A stretch of 64,000 nt of DNA from Candidatus Heimdallarchaeota archaeon (GCA_018238155.1 JABCTZ010000019.1:30832-94831), one strand, 5' to 3'. Positions 1-8,938 are shown, numbered from the stretch's first letter. The notes: generated by a model from the letters alone, not told the origin. Numbers and translations: made by a program.

Positions 1-1
1 T

Positions 2-217
2 TCCTTTGAAGGAATTGAAATGACCACTGATATGATGGATGAAGGTTTTGAAGACATGATGTCATTGGATGTTGATGAAACTGACGTAGATAAAATAATG
101 GGTGAAATTGGTACTGAAATTGGATTAGGTGCTGAAACCGGTTTGCCTACCCCTGATATCCGCTCATCTGAATTAGCTAAAGAAATAGAAGAATTACGTA
201 AAGAAAAAGAAACGTAA
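2..217 (+). CDS. ESCRT-III (Vps2/24/46-CHMP type) protein, C-terminal fragment
   Basis: The reading frame is open from the first bases of the window, so this is the 3' end of a longer gene whose start lies to the left. The 71 visible residues are acidic and methionine-rich (TTDMMDEGFEDMM), then DVDKIMGEIGTEIGL, then a final helix SELAKEIEELRKE. This order matches the C-terminal tail of eukaryotic CHMP/Vps2/24/46 proteins: an acidic autoinhibitory helix, a DEIGL-like helix and a terminal MIM1 motif that binds the MIT domain of Vps4. ESCRT-III polymers remodel and cut membranes, and Asgard archaea carry true homologues beside Vps4. The core helical domain is outside the window, so the family call rests on the tail only. 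Confidence 0.72.
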   Translation, partial: SFEGIEMTTDMMDEGFEDMMSLDVDETDVDKIMGEIGTEIGLGAETGLPTPDIRSSELAKEIEELRKEKET

Positions 218-260
218 TTCATTCATTTTTTATCACAATCCTCCTTATCTTAGTGTAGAT

Positions 261-292
261 GTCCACTGACTGATGGACAATCAGTTTTTTTT
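261..292 (+). terminator. Putative terminator after the ESCRT-III gene
   Basis: GTCCA (261-265) pairs with TGGAC (274-278) around an 8-nt loop, and a run of eight T follows at 285-292. The T run is the usual archaeal termination signal; the short stem may be incidental. Confidence 0.4.
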
Positions 293-431
293 ACTGCTGA
301 ACATCTTATTCTTTCTATTTTTTGTAAAAAGAATTTGTTTTTGTTTACCTCAGCAATAATGTTTTTTTAGGTAGAGAGCTTAAATTAATGAGATTATATA
401 ATATTTGATTCAATTATTTGTGGTGAATACC

Positions 432-1331
432 TTGTCCGTTTCTAAAGATGATCCCCAAAAAATCTTAATTACAGGTCTACCTGGTGCCGGTGTAAAAACA
501 ATCAAAGCTGTTGTTGTTGATAATATTCCTCCTAAGGATATGAAAGCAGCAATAGAACGATTAGACATTGGCAATTCTTTACGAGATATTTTACAACAAC
601 GTGTACTGTTTCTCCCGTGTGGTGGTGAGAATAATATCCAAGATGTAATCGATCGTGATAGTGATCCAATATACCAACATGTTCAAGCATTAGTTTTTGT
701 ATTAGATGTTACTGAACAATCAAGCTACTCAATAGCTAAATATTGGTTTGATGCATTTGTGAAACATTTACATAAATTTAGCAAAGATGCGCGGATTTTT
801 CTTCTCCTTAACAAAGTAGACTTACTCGCTGAAAATGATAATGCTTCTGATATCATTCGTGCAACAAAAAATCTCTTTATTACTCCCGGCTTAGATATCT
901 TTATTCATGAAACTAGCATTTTTGACGCTTCAACTTATTTAGCATTTAAAGATATGCTGACTAAAGAAACGGATGATCAAGTTTCAATAAAACAATATCT
1001 AAATCGCTTTGTGAAAGATTCTTGTTATAGTGGTCTCGCTGTTTATTCTAATGATGGATTGCCTATATATGAAGTAGGAGTACTTCCACCTTTAGTGGAC
1101 TTTTCTGCAAATGTTATCTTGGGTTCAATTGAACGAATTGTTGAAGAACTTGATGCTGGAGATGGAATAAGTTCAACAATAATACAACTGAAAACTAATA
1201 TTTTTATTGTATTCAAAGCAGTAAATCAAAAGAGTATCTTTGTAGGTTTAAGCAAAAAACGACCAAAACTAGGTCAAATGCTTATTGAATCAGATCAAAT
1301 CGTAGAAGTATTGAGGAAATCAATGAGTTAA
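432..1331 (+). CDS. Rag/Gtr-like GTPase fused to a roadblock/longin-like domain, with atypical G1 and G3
   Basis: Residues 10-185 resemble RagA/Gtr1: the stretch SKDARIFLLLNKVDLL carries the G4 motif NKVD, and ETSIFDASTYLAF matches the Rag 'TSIWDETLYKAW' region. The C-terminal ~100 residues look like a roadblock/LC7 fold, as in other archaeal GTPase-roadblock fusions. Two nucleotide-binding motifs are abnormal. The P-loop reads GLPGAGVKT, with V inserted before KT. The G3 DxxG position reads PCGG where Rag proteins have DCGG. Nucleotide binding or hydrolysis may therefore be altered. The start is TTG at 432 because GGTGA (422-426) lies 5 nt upstream; a TTG at 405 is also in frame. It lies downstream of the ESCRT-III gene on the same strand. 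In eukaryotes such GTPases act at membranes; here the role is inferred. Confidence 0.7.
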   Translation: MSVSKDDPQKILITGLPGAGVKTIKAVVVDNIPPKDMKAAIERLDIGNSLRDILQQRVLFLPCGGENNIQDVIDRDSDPIYQHVQALVFVLDVTEQSSYSIAKYWFDAFVKHLHKFSKDARIFLLLNKVDLLAENDNASDIIRATKNLFITPGLDIFIHETSIFDASTYLAFKDMLTKETDDQVSIKQYLNRFVKDSCYSGLAVYSNDGLPIYEVGVLPPLVDFSANVILGSIERIVEELDAGDGISSTIIQLKTNIFIVFKAVNQKSIFVGLSKKRPKLGQMLIESDQIVEVLRKSMS

Positions 1332-1337
1332 GAAAAA

Positions 1338-2162
1338 CTAGATTTCTCCTTTGAAGATTGTTCCAAACTCTTCTTGTTTGAGAATTTCTAATTCTGGGAG
1401 ATCTATAGATATTTCTTCCATTATTCTTCTTCTTATTTTTCCCAATAATGCATTTTCTAAAATTCTCCGTGAGAGATGTATGTAGGGTATCTTGCTTAAA
1501 TGCAAGTTGTGTAGAGATTCGTAATCAATATCACCAAAGATTATAGCATTAATTTTTGTTTTCTCTTTAATCTTGTAGATGATATCCTTGTTAGTAATTT
1601 CATTAAAAAGTGCTACGCCTTTAATAGACGATTGATCGTACCCTGAATATCTAAAGGGACATTCTAATTGTTGATACAGAAGTTGAACCAAATCTTTTAA
1701 CTTTATTTTGGTTTTCCTCTCACCATACCTACAAACAATTTTTCTATTATTGTGTAAATTATCGATGAAGTCAATCTCTATTTTATGGCGATAATCGAAA
1801 TTAAGCATACTTAAGAAATAGTCAAAACCACCTTGCTCTGAAAATAACCAGCCCTCACCAAATGAATAAACAGCAATTTTATTCCTAATTAGATTTTGTA
1901 ATAAATCCATTTTAATTGGTGGTATTTCAATCGAATCGCTCTTTGTAAAAGAGGGGGGGTATATGGTGATGATAATTTTCGCATTATCTTTCATAGCAGT
2001 AGCAATAACTTTTCGTGTTAAATGGGCTGCGATAAGACACTTTCGTATATTTGTTTTTGAAAGTCTAATCCATTCTCCACCCAAGATTACTCCGCTAGTT
2101 TGACTATCTTTTGAGCTTGATTCGCCTTTCATTTTATCTAATAATGTAAATATTTGAGACAT
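1338..2162 (-). CDS. NIF3/DUF34-family-like protein without the usual metal-site histidines
   Basis: The 274-residue protein has the general layout of the NIF3 (DUF34, YbgI) family. An early AHLTRKVIATAMKDNAKIIIT segment corresponds to the family's first conserved block, followed by a 'LIRNKIAVYSF' block and a late 'INAIIFGDIDYESLHNL' block. Family members bind two metals through an HH pair after the first block and another H/E set near the end. Here the first site reads TIYPPS instead of an HH motif, and the last block lacks the SHH-type signature, so metal binding is probably lost. The gene converges on the Rag-like GTPase gene with a 6-nt gap. Family membership is from pattern memory only; the function is unknown. 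Confidence 0.45.
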   Translation of the reverse strand: MSQIFTLLDKMKGESSSKDSQTSGVILGGEWIRLSKTNIRKCLIAAHLTRKVIATAMKDNAKIIITIYPPSFTKSDSIEIPPIKMDLLQNLIRNKIAVYSFGEGWLFSEQGGFDYFLSMLNFDYRHKIEIDFIDNLHNNRKIVCRYGERKTKIKLKDLVQLLYQQLECPFRYSGYDQSSIKGVALFNEITNKDIIYKIKEKTKINAIIFGDIDYESLHNLHLSKIPYIHLSRRILENALLGKIRRRIMEEISIDLPELEILKQEEFGTIFKGEI

Positions 2163-2320
2163 TTTCTACACAGCTTTATCTTTAAACAACAATCAAATGA
2201 TTTCTAATTAGATGTTAACTTCTTCTTTTTTTAAGGTTTCATGATGGGCAGAGGTAACTGAAAGAAATATAGTAAAAAAAGTAGTTTTTTATCATTGAGA
2301 AATCTTAAAAGAGCTAAAGT

Positions 2321-2330
2321 TTATATTTAA
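2321..2330 (+). promoter_or_regulatory. TATA-box-like promoter of the acyl-CoA synthetase operon
   Basis: TTATATTTAA lies about 62 nt before the ATG at 2392, in the divergent gap with the NIF3-like gene. Position and sequence fit an archaeal TATA box. Confidence 0.4.
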
Positions 2331-2391
2331 ATTTCGAGGTCACTAGTAACTCGGATAAAAAAAAAGCATCCATTTGGAAGTAGTTTAAAAC

Positions 2392-3819
2392 ATGACTGAA
2401 AATCCTTTGCATAAATTTTTCCAAGCGAAGAGTATGGCTATTTTTGGTGCATCTGTTTCTAAGGATAAACCAGGTTTTGTTATTGCTGAAAATTTTATTA
2501 ATAATTTTAATGGCAAAACAATCTTAGTCAATCCCAAAGGAGGAGAGATATTAGGACATCCTGTTTTCAAATCCTTAGAAGAAGTAGAGGACACAGTTGA
2601 AGCTGCAATAATTATCGTTCCTGCGAAATATGTCCCAGCTGCAATGGAAGATTGCGCTAAAAAGGGAGTAAAATCTGTTACGATAATATCTGGCGGTTTT
2701 AAGGAAATCGGTGAAGAAGGAATTAAATTACAACAACGCATTGATACTATTGCCAAAGAACATGATATCAGAATTATCGGACCAAATTGTATTGGTTTGT
2801 TCTATCCTAAAAGAGGATTAGATATGGTTTTCTTACCTGAGGAAAAACTAAAAAGGCCAACAGAAGGAGGAATATCAATTCTGTCACAAAGTGGCGCATT
2901 TGGTTCTGCATTCCTAGATGTTATGGGTTCATTGGGAAAAGGTAATTACCTCTCAAAATTTATTAGCTTTGGAAATGCTTCAGATATCAATGAGGCAGAT
3001 ATACTCGAGTATTTTGGTGAAGACCCTGAAACAAAAGTCATTCTTATTTATCTTGAAGGATTTAAGAATGGACGAAAATTCATAGAAACAGCACGTAAAG
3101 TTTCATTAAAGAAACCGATTATTGCAATAAAAGCCAATAGGACAGAAGCTGGAGCACAAGCGGTTGCAAGTCATACTGCTTCTTTAGCAGCGAATGATGA
3201 TGTCACAGATGCTCTTTTCAAAGAAGCAGGAATTATAAGAGCATACACTTGGGATGATCTATTTGATTGTATGAAAGCATTCAATAGCACATTATTACCT
3301 AATGGAAATCAAGTTATTGTGATCACTGATGGAGGAGGTGCAGGAGTGATGGCTTCAGATGCTATTGGAATGTTAGGTCTTGAGTTAGCTGATTTATCTC
3401 CTGAGATTGAAAAGAAAATGAAGGAAGATTTACCACCATATTTCTCTGTTGCGAATCCTATTGATTTAACCGGAAGTGCTACAGCAAAAGAATATCTATA
3501 TGCTTTGGAACAAACAATAAACGATCCTGCAGTAGATGCAATTACTTATATTATCATACCAACCCCCCCCGCAATAAATGTAAAAGAATTGATGGACGGA
3601 TTGAAACCATATGCAAAAACCATCAATAAAACAGTTACTTTCTGTGCTATTGGTGGAGAAGAAGCCGCTTATATTCGAGAAGAATTAGAGCAAATGAATT
3701 TTCCCTTTTTCCCAACACCGGCAAGAGCGGTTTATGCAATTGATAAATTAGCTGAATATGCAGATTATCTGCGAACCCATGGGCAAAAATTGCCTGTTAT
3801 TAGGGAGATACCAAAATAA
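2392..3819 (+). CDS. acdA: ADP-forming acetate/acyl-CoA synthetase, alpha subunit
   Basis: This subunit carries the CoA-binding and CoA-ligase domains of NDP-forming acyl-CoA synthetase, which converts acyl-CoA, ADP and phosphate to acid, ATP and CoA. The N-terminus (FFQAKSMAIFGAS, then TILVNPKGGEILGHPVF) is the CoA-binding Rossmann domain. GPNCIGLFYP and ILSQSGAFGSAF are typical ligase-domain motifs. VASHTASLA contains the histidine that is phosphorylated in catalysis. A length of 475 residues fits an alpha subunit separate from the ATP-grasp beta subunit encoded immediately downstream. In archaea this enzyme makes ATP during fermentation of peptides or sugars, so the pair suggests acetogenic-type energy conservation. 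Substrate range cannot be told from sequence. Confidence 0.9.
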   Translation: MTENPLHKFFQAKSMAIFGASVSKDKPGFVIAENFINNFNGKTILVNPKGGEILGHPVFKSLEEVEDTVEAAIIIVPAKYVPAAMEDCAKKGVKSVTIISGGFKEIGEEGIKLQQRIDTIAKEHDIRIIGPNCIGLFYPKRGLDMVFLPEEKLKRPTEGGISILSQSGAFGSAFLDVMGSLGKGNYLSKFISFGNASDINEADILEYFGEDPETKVILIYLEGFKNGRKFIETARKVSLKKPIIAIKANRTEAGAQAVASHTASLAANDDVTDALFKEAGIIRAYTWDDLFDCMKAFNSTLLPNGNQVIVITDGGGAGVMASDAIGMLGLELADLSPEIEKKMKEDLPPYFSVANPIDLTGSATAKEYLYALEQTINDPAVDAITYIIIPTPPAINVKELMDGLKPYAKTINKTVTFCAIGGEEAAYIREELEQMNFPFFPTPARAVYAIDKLAEYADYLRTHGQKLPVIREIPK

Positions 3820-3834
3820 TTGGAGGAAAACAAA

Positions 3835-4539
3835 TTGGCAGATACAAAAAATATACCAGAACCATTTGCTACAGCATATAAAGAAGGACGCTCTTTTCTA
3901 TTAGAGCATGAAGCCCTCAAAGTTTTTGAAAACGTTGGAATTGTTTTCCCACCGAACATGCTTGCAAATAATGTTGATGAAGCAGTGACTTTTGCTAAGG
4001 AAATTGGTTTTCCCGTTGTAATTAAAGCAATGTCACCAAAAATTCTACACAAGTCAGACTATCACGCAGTGGTTATTGGTATTGATTCTGAAGTAGCACT
4101 AGAGAACCAATTTAATGATATGAAATCACGTTTGAAAAAACATGATTTAGTTGGTATTCTTGTTGAAAAGCAAGTGAAGAAAGGTACGGAAATTCTAATT
4201 GGAATGAATATCGATCCAACTTTTGGTCCTGTTGTTGCATTTGGTATTGGAGGAATCCTAGTTGAAGTAATAAGTGATGTTTCATTTAGATTGTGTCCAA
4301 CAACAAAACAACGTGCTTTACGTTTGATTAGTGATATAAAAACGCAAAAAATGCTCAATGGATTTAGAGGATTACCTCCAGTAGATAGAGAGCCATTAGC
4401 TGAAATGATTGTTAAAGTATCCCAAATAGCTGTTGACTTAGACAAATATATCAAAGAAATTGATTTGAATCCTGTAATAGCCAATGAGGATGGCATATTT
4501 GGCGTAGATGCGAGAATAATTCTAAAAAAACTCGATTAA
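3835..4539 (+). CDS. acdB: ADP-forming acetate/acyl-CoA synthetase, beta subunit (ATP-grasp)
   Basis: The protein is an ATP-grasp subunit that pairs with the upstream alpha subunit. Visible blocks are FPVVIKAMSPKILHKSDYHAV, including the HKSD motif of this family, then VEKQVKKGTEILIGMNIDP, FGPVVAFGIGG and the end segment EIDLNPVIANEDG. The start is set at TTG 3835: GGAGG (3822-3826) lies 8 nt upstream, and the overlapping TTG at 3820 would put that site inside the gene. It follows the alpha gene by 15 nt, so the two are one operon. About 235 residues is the normal size for a separate beta subunit. Confidence 0.9.
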   Translation: MADTKNIPEPFATAYKEGRSFLLEHEALKVFENVGIVFPPNMLANNVDEAVTFAKEIGFPVVIKAMSPKILHKSDYHAVVIGIDSEVALENQFNDMKSRLKKHDLVGILVEKQVKKGTEILIGMNIDPTFGPVVAFGIGGILVEVISDVSFRLCPTTKQRALRLISDIKTQKMLNGFRGLPPVDREPLAEMIVKVSQIAVDLDKYIKEIDLNPVIANEDGIFGVDARIILKKLD

Positions 4540-4542
4540 TTC

Positions 4543-5625
4543 TCACTTCTTCCCTTTTCTTCTTTTTTTATCCGGTTCTTTGTAGTTGTTTAGAAATTCA
4601 TATACTTCTTTCATTAGAATTGATGGTTGAAGAATCGGTATTTCCACTGTTGGTTTGAAATCATTTTCCTCGGATTTAGATAAGAAACATCTCATTTCAT
4701 TTTTTGTTAAAGAATCACTAACAAAAGCTCTACTTAAATTCTTTAATCTATGAGCATTTGACAGCTGCTCAAAATTATTAGTATGTGGTATCATCCAAAT
4801 ATTTTTCTTTGCTATACATGCTTCCCAAGCTAAATTGAACCCTGCATTACCAATAACGTTTTTACATGAAGTTAAATCTTTAAGAAATCCATCTCGAGAT
4901 GTCTTCTTAAAGAAAACGTTGTTGCATTTTTCATTAATATTAAATCCATAAACATAAAATATTTCTCCTGGAAATGTTGATAAAACTTTAATTATTTCAT
5001 CTTTATCACATCTTGCAAGATACACTAGATTGTGCTTTTCATAAGTGATTTTAAGATCATTAAATTCAGATTTCCAAATTAAAGGAAAAAGGCTGTGGTT
5101 GTCTACCGCTTGAATTTTATTAACAAAGTCAATTGAAAAACAATGAGAAAAATATGGTGCCATTATCCGTATAGCAAATTTCATTCCCATTTTTAGAATA
5201 TTTTTTGCCGGAGCTTCATCATTCGCCGGATGAAAAAGAGATTGCTGATGATCAATACAAACAACGGGTTTTTTTAAAATCCTACCAACAACCGAAGATG
5301 TTGGTTCAAAATCAGTAAAGATTACATCATATTTCTCTGCATTAGTGATTTCTAAGAGGTCTCTTCTACTTCTAGTTAGCTTGCCCATTGACCCTAAATT
5401 CACTTGTAATGTTTTTGAGACATCCACTTTGTTATCCTTATACATATCAATCGGACCGAGGCGATAAAAAGCCACAGGAGCAATATCATATGCATATTTT
5501 GGAGGTTCCTTTCCTGAAAAAAGGACATGTACTTCATGACCATCTTTCATTAACTCATTAATAATGACCCTAGAGCGATTAATATGTCCTTGACCATTTG
5601 TATTGATGCCATAAAGAATTTTCAT
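4543..5625 (-). CDS. Glycosyltransferase of the MurG/UGT-like (GT-B) superfamily
   Basis: The N-terminus reads MKILYGINTNGQGHINRSR, the glycine-rich loop of GT-B enzymes ('G.GH..R'), followed by INELMKDGHEVHVLFSG. The middle has VIFTDFEPTSSVVGRILKKP, and the C-terminal half contains CKNVIGNAGFNLAWEA and MIPHTNNFEQLSNAHRL, which resemble the donor-binding region of MurG and UDP-glycosyltransferases. At 360 residues it is a full-length soluble GT-B enzyme with a basic tail (KKRRKGKK). It converges with acdB with a gap of only 3 nt. Donor and acceptor are not identifiable; a role in glycolipid or surface glycan synthesis is a guess. Confidence 0.75.
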   Translation of the reverse strand: MKILYGINTNGQGHINRSRVIINELMKDGHEVHVLFSGKEPPKYAYDIAPVAFYRLGPIDMYKDNKVDVSKTLQVNLGSMGKLTRSRRDLLEITNAEKYDVIFTDFEPTSSVVGRILKKPVVCIDHQQSLFHPANDEAPAKNILKMGMKFAIRIMAPYFSHCFSIDFVNKIQAVDNHSLFPLIWKSEFNDLKITYEKHNLVYLARCDKDEIIKVLSTFPGEIFYVYGFNINEKCNNVFFKKTSRDGFLKDLTSCKNVIGNAGFNLAWEACIAKKNIWMIPHTNNFEQLSNAHRLKNLSRAFVSDSLTKNEMRCFLSKSEENDFKPTVEIPILQPSILMKEVYEFLNNYKEPDKKRRKGKK

Positions 5626-5715
5626 ATGAAACAGCTATTACGAGGAAATATTTAAAGGATTACACAAAGTTTACGATTTACAATTAGATGAAAATCTTTC
5701 CTAGGTGTTTTTCTA

Positions 5716-7533
5716 TTGTCAAATAAGGATCTTGATACTGCTCGACTTTTAATTACTAAATATGGTTTGGAAAATGCTGTTCACCATAATGGTACTGCTA
5801 ACGAGAAATCGGTTATGCAAAAAATAATGGCAACTCATCCTGAAATGAGAAAACTTTCCAAACAAATTAGCAATCTTATCGAAGAAATGGTTCCAATAAT
5901 TAATGATCTTTCAACCAAAGAACAACAAGAACAGCTTTCAGAAATTGCTCCGGAACTGCTTGCAAAAAAAGAGTCTCAAAAAAGAATACGAGAGTTACCA
6001 CCATTAAAAGATGCAGTGGATGGCAAAGTAATCACTCGTTATGCCCCCGAACCAAATGGTGAGATGCATTTAGGTCATGCGTATACTGCTTTCTTTGCAG
6101 ATTACTATGCTAAGAAATATCGTGGAACATTTGTCTTACGGTTTGAGGATACAAATCCAAAACAAGAACGGGTAGAATATATGGATGCTCATCGAGAAGA
6201 TTTGGATTGGTTAGGATTAGAGCCTACTAAGGAAGTAATCGTTTCAAATGATATGCTTGTTTTTTACGAAAAAGCAGTTGAGCTTATTGAGAAGAACTAT
6301 GCATACACATGTATCTGTTCCGTTGATAAAATGAGAACATTGCGTGGAGAAATGAAATCTTGTGAACACTCTAAGAATAATTCAACAGATACAATGAATG
6401 ATTGGAAGAAAATGCTCGCAGGAGATTATAATGAGGGTGAAATAGTCTTGCGCTTAAGAAGCGATATGGAGAATAAAAATGCAGTAATGAGAGATCCGGC
6501 TATTTTCGCAATTAGAAAGGGAGATCATTGTCTCCAAGGAGAGAAATATTCCCTATGGCCACTATATGATTTTGCTGTTGCAGTTGAGGATAATTTGTGT
6601 GGAATAACACATGTAGGGCGTAGTGCCGAATTTGATTCTAGAATTGAATTACAAAACAAAATACGTGAATTATTAGGTTTACTACCACACCCTGACATTT
6701 TCCACTATGCGCGATTCAATGTTTTAGGTAGCCCCGCATCTAAGAGAAAAATCAAGCCTTTAGTAGAAGAAGGTAAAGTAGAGGGTTGGGATGATATTCG
6801 TTTAGTAACAATTAAAGGAATGAAGAAAAGAGGTATTGTTCCCGAGGCTATTAAACAAGTGATAAAAGAAGTAGGAATGACTACTCAACCAACAAATATC
6901 GATTGGAGCCTCCTAACAGCTACAAATAGGAAGATAATTGATTCATCATCTAATCGGTATTTCTTCGTATCTGAACCAGTTGTTATCTATATTGAGGGTG
7001 CTCCTGAAAACAGAATCAGTAAAATGTTGCTACATCCTGATGATGCTAAGAGAGGTTCTAGGAAAATAACAACAAATGGTCTTTTCTTAATTGATCAATC
7101 TGATTATGAAAATATGAAAGTAAATGATGAATTTAGACTAAAAGATCTTTACAATGTAAAATTGATTAATAAGAAAATCAATCCTAATAAAATTGATTCT
7201 GTGAAAATAAGTGAAGAATTGAAATCTTTTCTGAAGCAATTTCCTGTACATTGTATTGGGAAATACTCTGGTGAAGAATTGAAACCCGGTCCAAAAATTC
7301 AATGGGTTGTTGCAGATGCTAAACAAACTGTTCTAGTTGAAGTAAAGGTGCCTGGTGTCTTATTCATTGATGGCACATTCAACGAAAATAGTTTGAAAAT
7401 TGAAACTGGTTATGCAGAAGCTGGTGTTGCAAAATTATTGCCTGATACTATAGTACAATTTGAAAGATACGGTTTTGTTAGAGTAGATAAAGCAACCAAG
7501 AGCAAAATCTTTGTCAATCTTGCACACAAATAA
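5716..7533 (+). CDS. gltX: Glutamate-tRNA ligase (archaeal type)
   Basis: This class I aminoacyl-tRNA synthetase charges tRNA with glutamate. The HIGH motif appears as HLGH (about residues 118-121) within RYAPEPNGEMHLGHAYTAFF, and the KMSKS-type loop as PASKRKIKPL (about 340-349). RFEDTNP follows the first motif as usual. The N-terminal ~100-residue helical extension and the C-terminal beta-barrel anticodon domain are those of the archaeal/eukaryotic GluRS/GlnRS branch, and 605 residues is a normal length. Translation starts at TTG 5716, with AGGTG (5703-5707) 8 nt upstream. It is transcribed divergently from the glycosyltransferase. Confidence 0.92.
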   Translation: MSNKDLDTARLLITKYGLENAVHHNGTANEKSVMQKIMATHPEMRKLSKQISNLIEEMVPIINDLSTKEQQEQLSEIAPELLAKKESQKRIRELPPLKDAVDGKVITRYAPEPNGEMHLGHAYTAFFADYYAKKYRGTFVLRFEDTNPKQERVEYMDAHREDLDWLGLEPTKEVIVSNDMLVFYEKAVELIEKNYAYTCICSVDKMRTLRGEMKSCEHSKNNSTDTMNDWKKMLAGDYNEGEIVLRLRSDMENKNAVMRDPAIFAIRKGDHCLQGEKYSLWPLYDFAVAVEDNLCGITHVGRSAEFDSRIELQNKIRELLGLLPHPDIFHYARFNVLGSPASKRKIKPLVEEGKVEGWDDIRLVTIKGMKKRGIVPEAIKQVIKEVGMTTQPTNIDWSLLTATNRKIIDSSSNRYFFVSEPVVIYIEGAPENRISKMLLHPDDAKRGSRKITTNGLFLIDQSDYENMKVNDEFRLKDLYNVKLINKKINPNKIDSVKISEELKSFLKQFPVHCIGKYSGEELKPGPKIQWVVADAKQTVLVEVKVPGVLFIDGTFNENSLKIETGYAEAGVAKLLPDTIVQFERYGFVRVDKATKSKIFVNLAHK

Positions 7534-7714
7534 TCAAACCAAAATTTCAAACCAGTGCTTTCCTTGACTTAGCTAGGGAATGCTTTATTTAATAAAGGTA
7601 TTAATACTAAGATGCTCAATTACCAATTGTAGAAAGAAATCACTTTGGATATAAATGGCGGGATAAAAAACGGACCCTTGGATTATATTTATAATAATAT
7701 TTTGTATTACACTA

Positions 7715-8938
7715 TTGATTATTATTATTGCTTCTATAAGAAGAAAGAAGGGAAAAGACAAGAAAACACCAACTAAAACAATTCAAGCTTATCTTGAATA
7801 TGGTGATTTTGTGTCTGCTGGAAGTTTGTATTTGAAACAGAATAAACATGTTGAAGCTTCTAATCTCTACTTTCAAATACCTCCTGAAAAAAGACCAAGT
7901 TATGAATCAATGATCGTTCAAAAACTAGGGCAACAAGGAGCCCAATTTTTTTGGATTAAAACAGGAAGACGATTTGAACGCTCTAATCCTGAAAGAGCAC
8001 AGATTTCCTTTTTACTTGCAAACGCTTATTTTGATGTCGTGAAAATGTATATTGATACAAATGACGTTTCTCGAGCAATTAATATTGTAACAAATAATAT
8101 GCCTGTCAATCTTCGTGCTGGAACTGTAAGAAGATTAGCTCAATATGCTTTCAATAGAGGGAAGTATACTATCGCTGGTGATCTTCTAAGAGCTATTAAC
8201 TTAGGTGAGGAAGCAGATGCTATCCTCGCAGTAGCTGCTCATGAATATGGCGCAATTGAACGCCCACAAGTTGCTGCAGATATTTATGACTCGGTGGGAC
8301 GACAAGATTTAGCCGGTGCTTCACAAGAACGTCAAGGTGAAATAGCTTTATCTGAAGGGCGTATTGAAGCAGCTAAATCTGCTTTTAAGAAAGCTGTAGA
8401 AGGTTATGATGGCTCTAATAAACCAAAAGATGCTCTGCGAGTGGAACAAAATTTAGAAAAGTTCGATTTACTAGACCGTTTTAGAGAATACGTTACAAAA
8501 GGGCAAGTAGATAATGCTGAAGACATGATTGATGCAATATCCTCCAGTTTCCCTGGAATTGCAATTTCTGATTTATATGCCGAAATTGCTTCCGTTTTGG
8601 AGAAAAGCAATCGTACTACTGATGCTATTACATATTATGATAAAGCTGCAGATTCAACAAATAATCCAATTAAGAGACAAAGCTATGTAAATTCTCTGCG
8701 CAGAATAGGATCACAAATTGCTGCTGAGCCTTCTAAAGGAGAAACTATTGCTACTGAAGATTTCTCAGATAGATGTATTGTTTGTAGAGGTTTGATCCGC
8801 AAAGGAGATTCATATGTTCTGTGCCCCAATTGCAAGAAACCTGCTCATTACTCGCACTTTCTTGAATTTGTTAAAGTACGTGGTGTTTGTCCAAACTGTA
8901 ATATACCTTTGAAGACAGACGATTTAAAAAACGAGTAA
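7715..8938 (+). CDS. Membrane-anchored TPR-like solenoid protein with C-terminal RING-like zinc finger
   Basis: The protein is a helical-repeat (TPR-like) solenoid over about residues 25-340, followed by a zinc-binding module with ligands C354, C357, C370, C373, H378, H381, C392 and C395. This cross-brace spacing resembles RING-H2 fingers. TPR/clathrin-like solenoids with a terminal RING occur in eukaryotic Vps8/11/18/41, and Asgard genomes encode RING-like proteins; a link to either is inference. The hydrophobic start LIIIIASIRR is too short for a membrane helix. The same frame stays open upstream to TAA 7664 and reads WIIFIIIFCITLLIIIIAS, a full helix, but with no ATG, GTG or TTG of its own. 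An ATG at 7655 in the same frame is cut off by that TAA as codon 4. Confidence 0.65.
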   Translation: MIIIIASIRRKKGKDKKTPTKTIQAYLEYGDFVSAGSLYLKQNKHVEASNLYFQIPPEKRPSYESMIVQKLGQQGAQFFWIKTGRRFERSNPERAQISFLLANAYFDVVKMYIDTNDVSRAINIVTNNMPVNLRAGTVRRLAQYAFNRGKYTIAGDLLRAINLGEEADAILAVAAHEYGAIERPQVAADIYDSVGRQDLAGASQERQGEIALSEGRIEAAKSAFKKAVEGYDGSNKPKDALRVEQNLEKFDLLDRFREYVTKGQVDNAEDMIDAISSSFPGIAISDLYAEIASVLEKSNRTTDAITYYDKAADSTNNPIKRQSYVNSLRRIGSQIAAEPSKGETIATEDFSDRCIVCRGLIRKGDSYVLCPNCKKPAHYSHFLEFVKVRGVCPNCNIPLKTDDLKNE

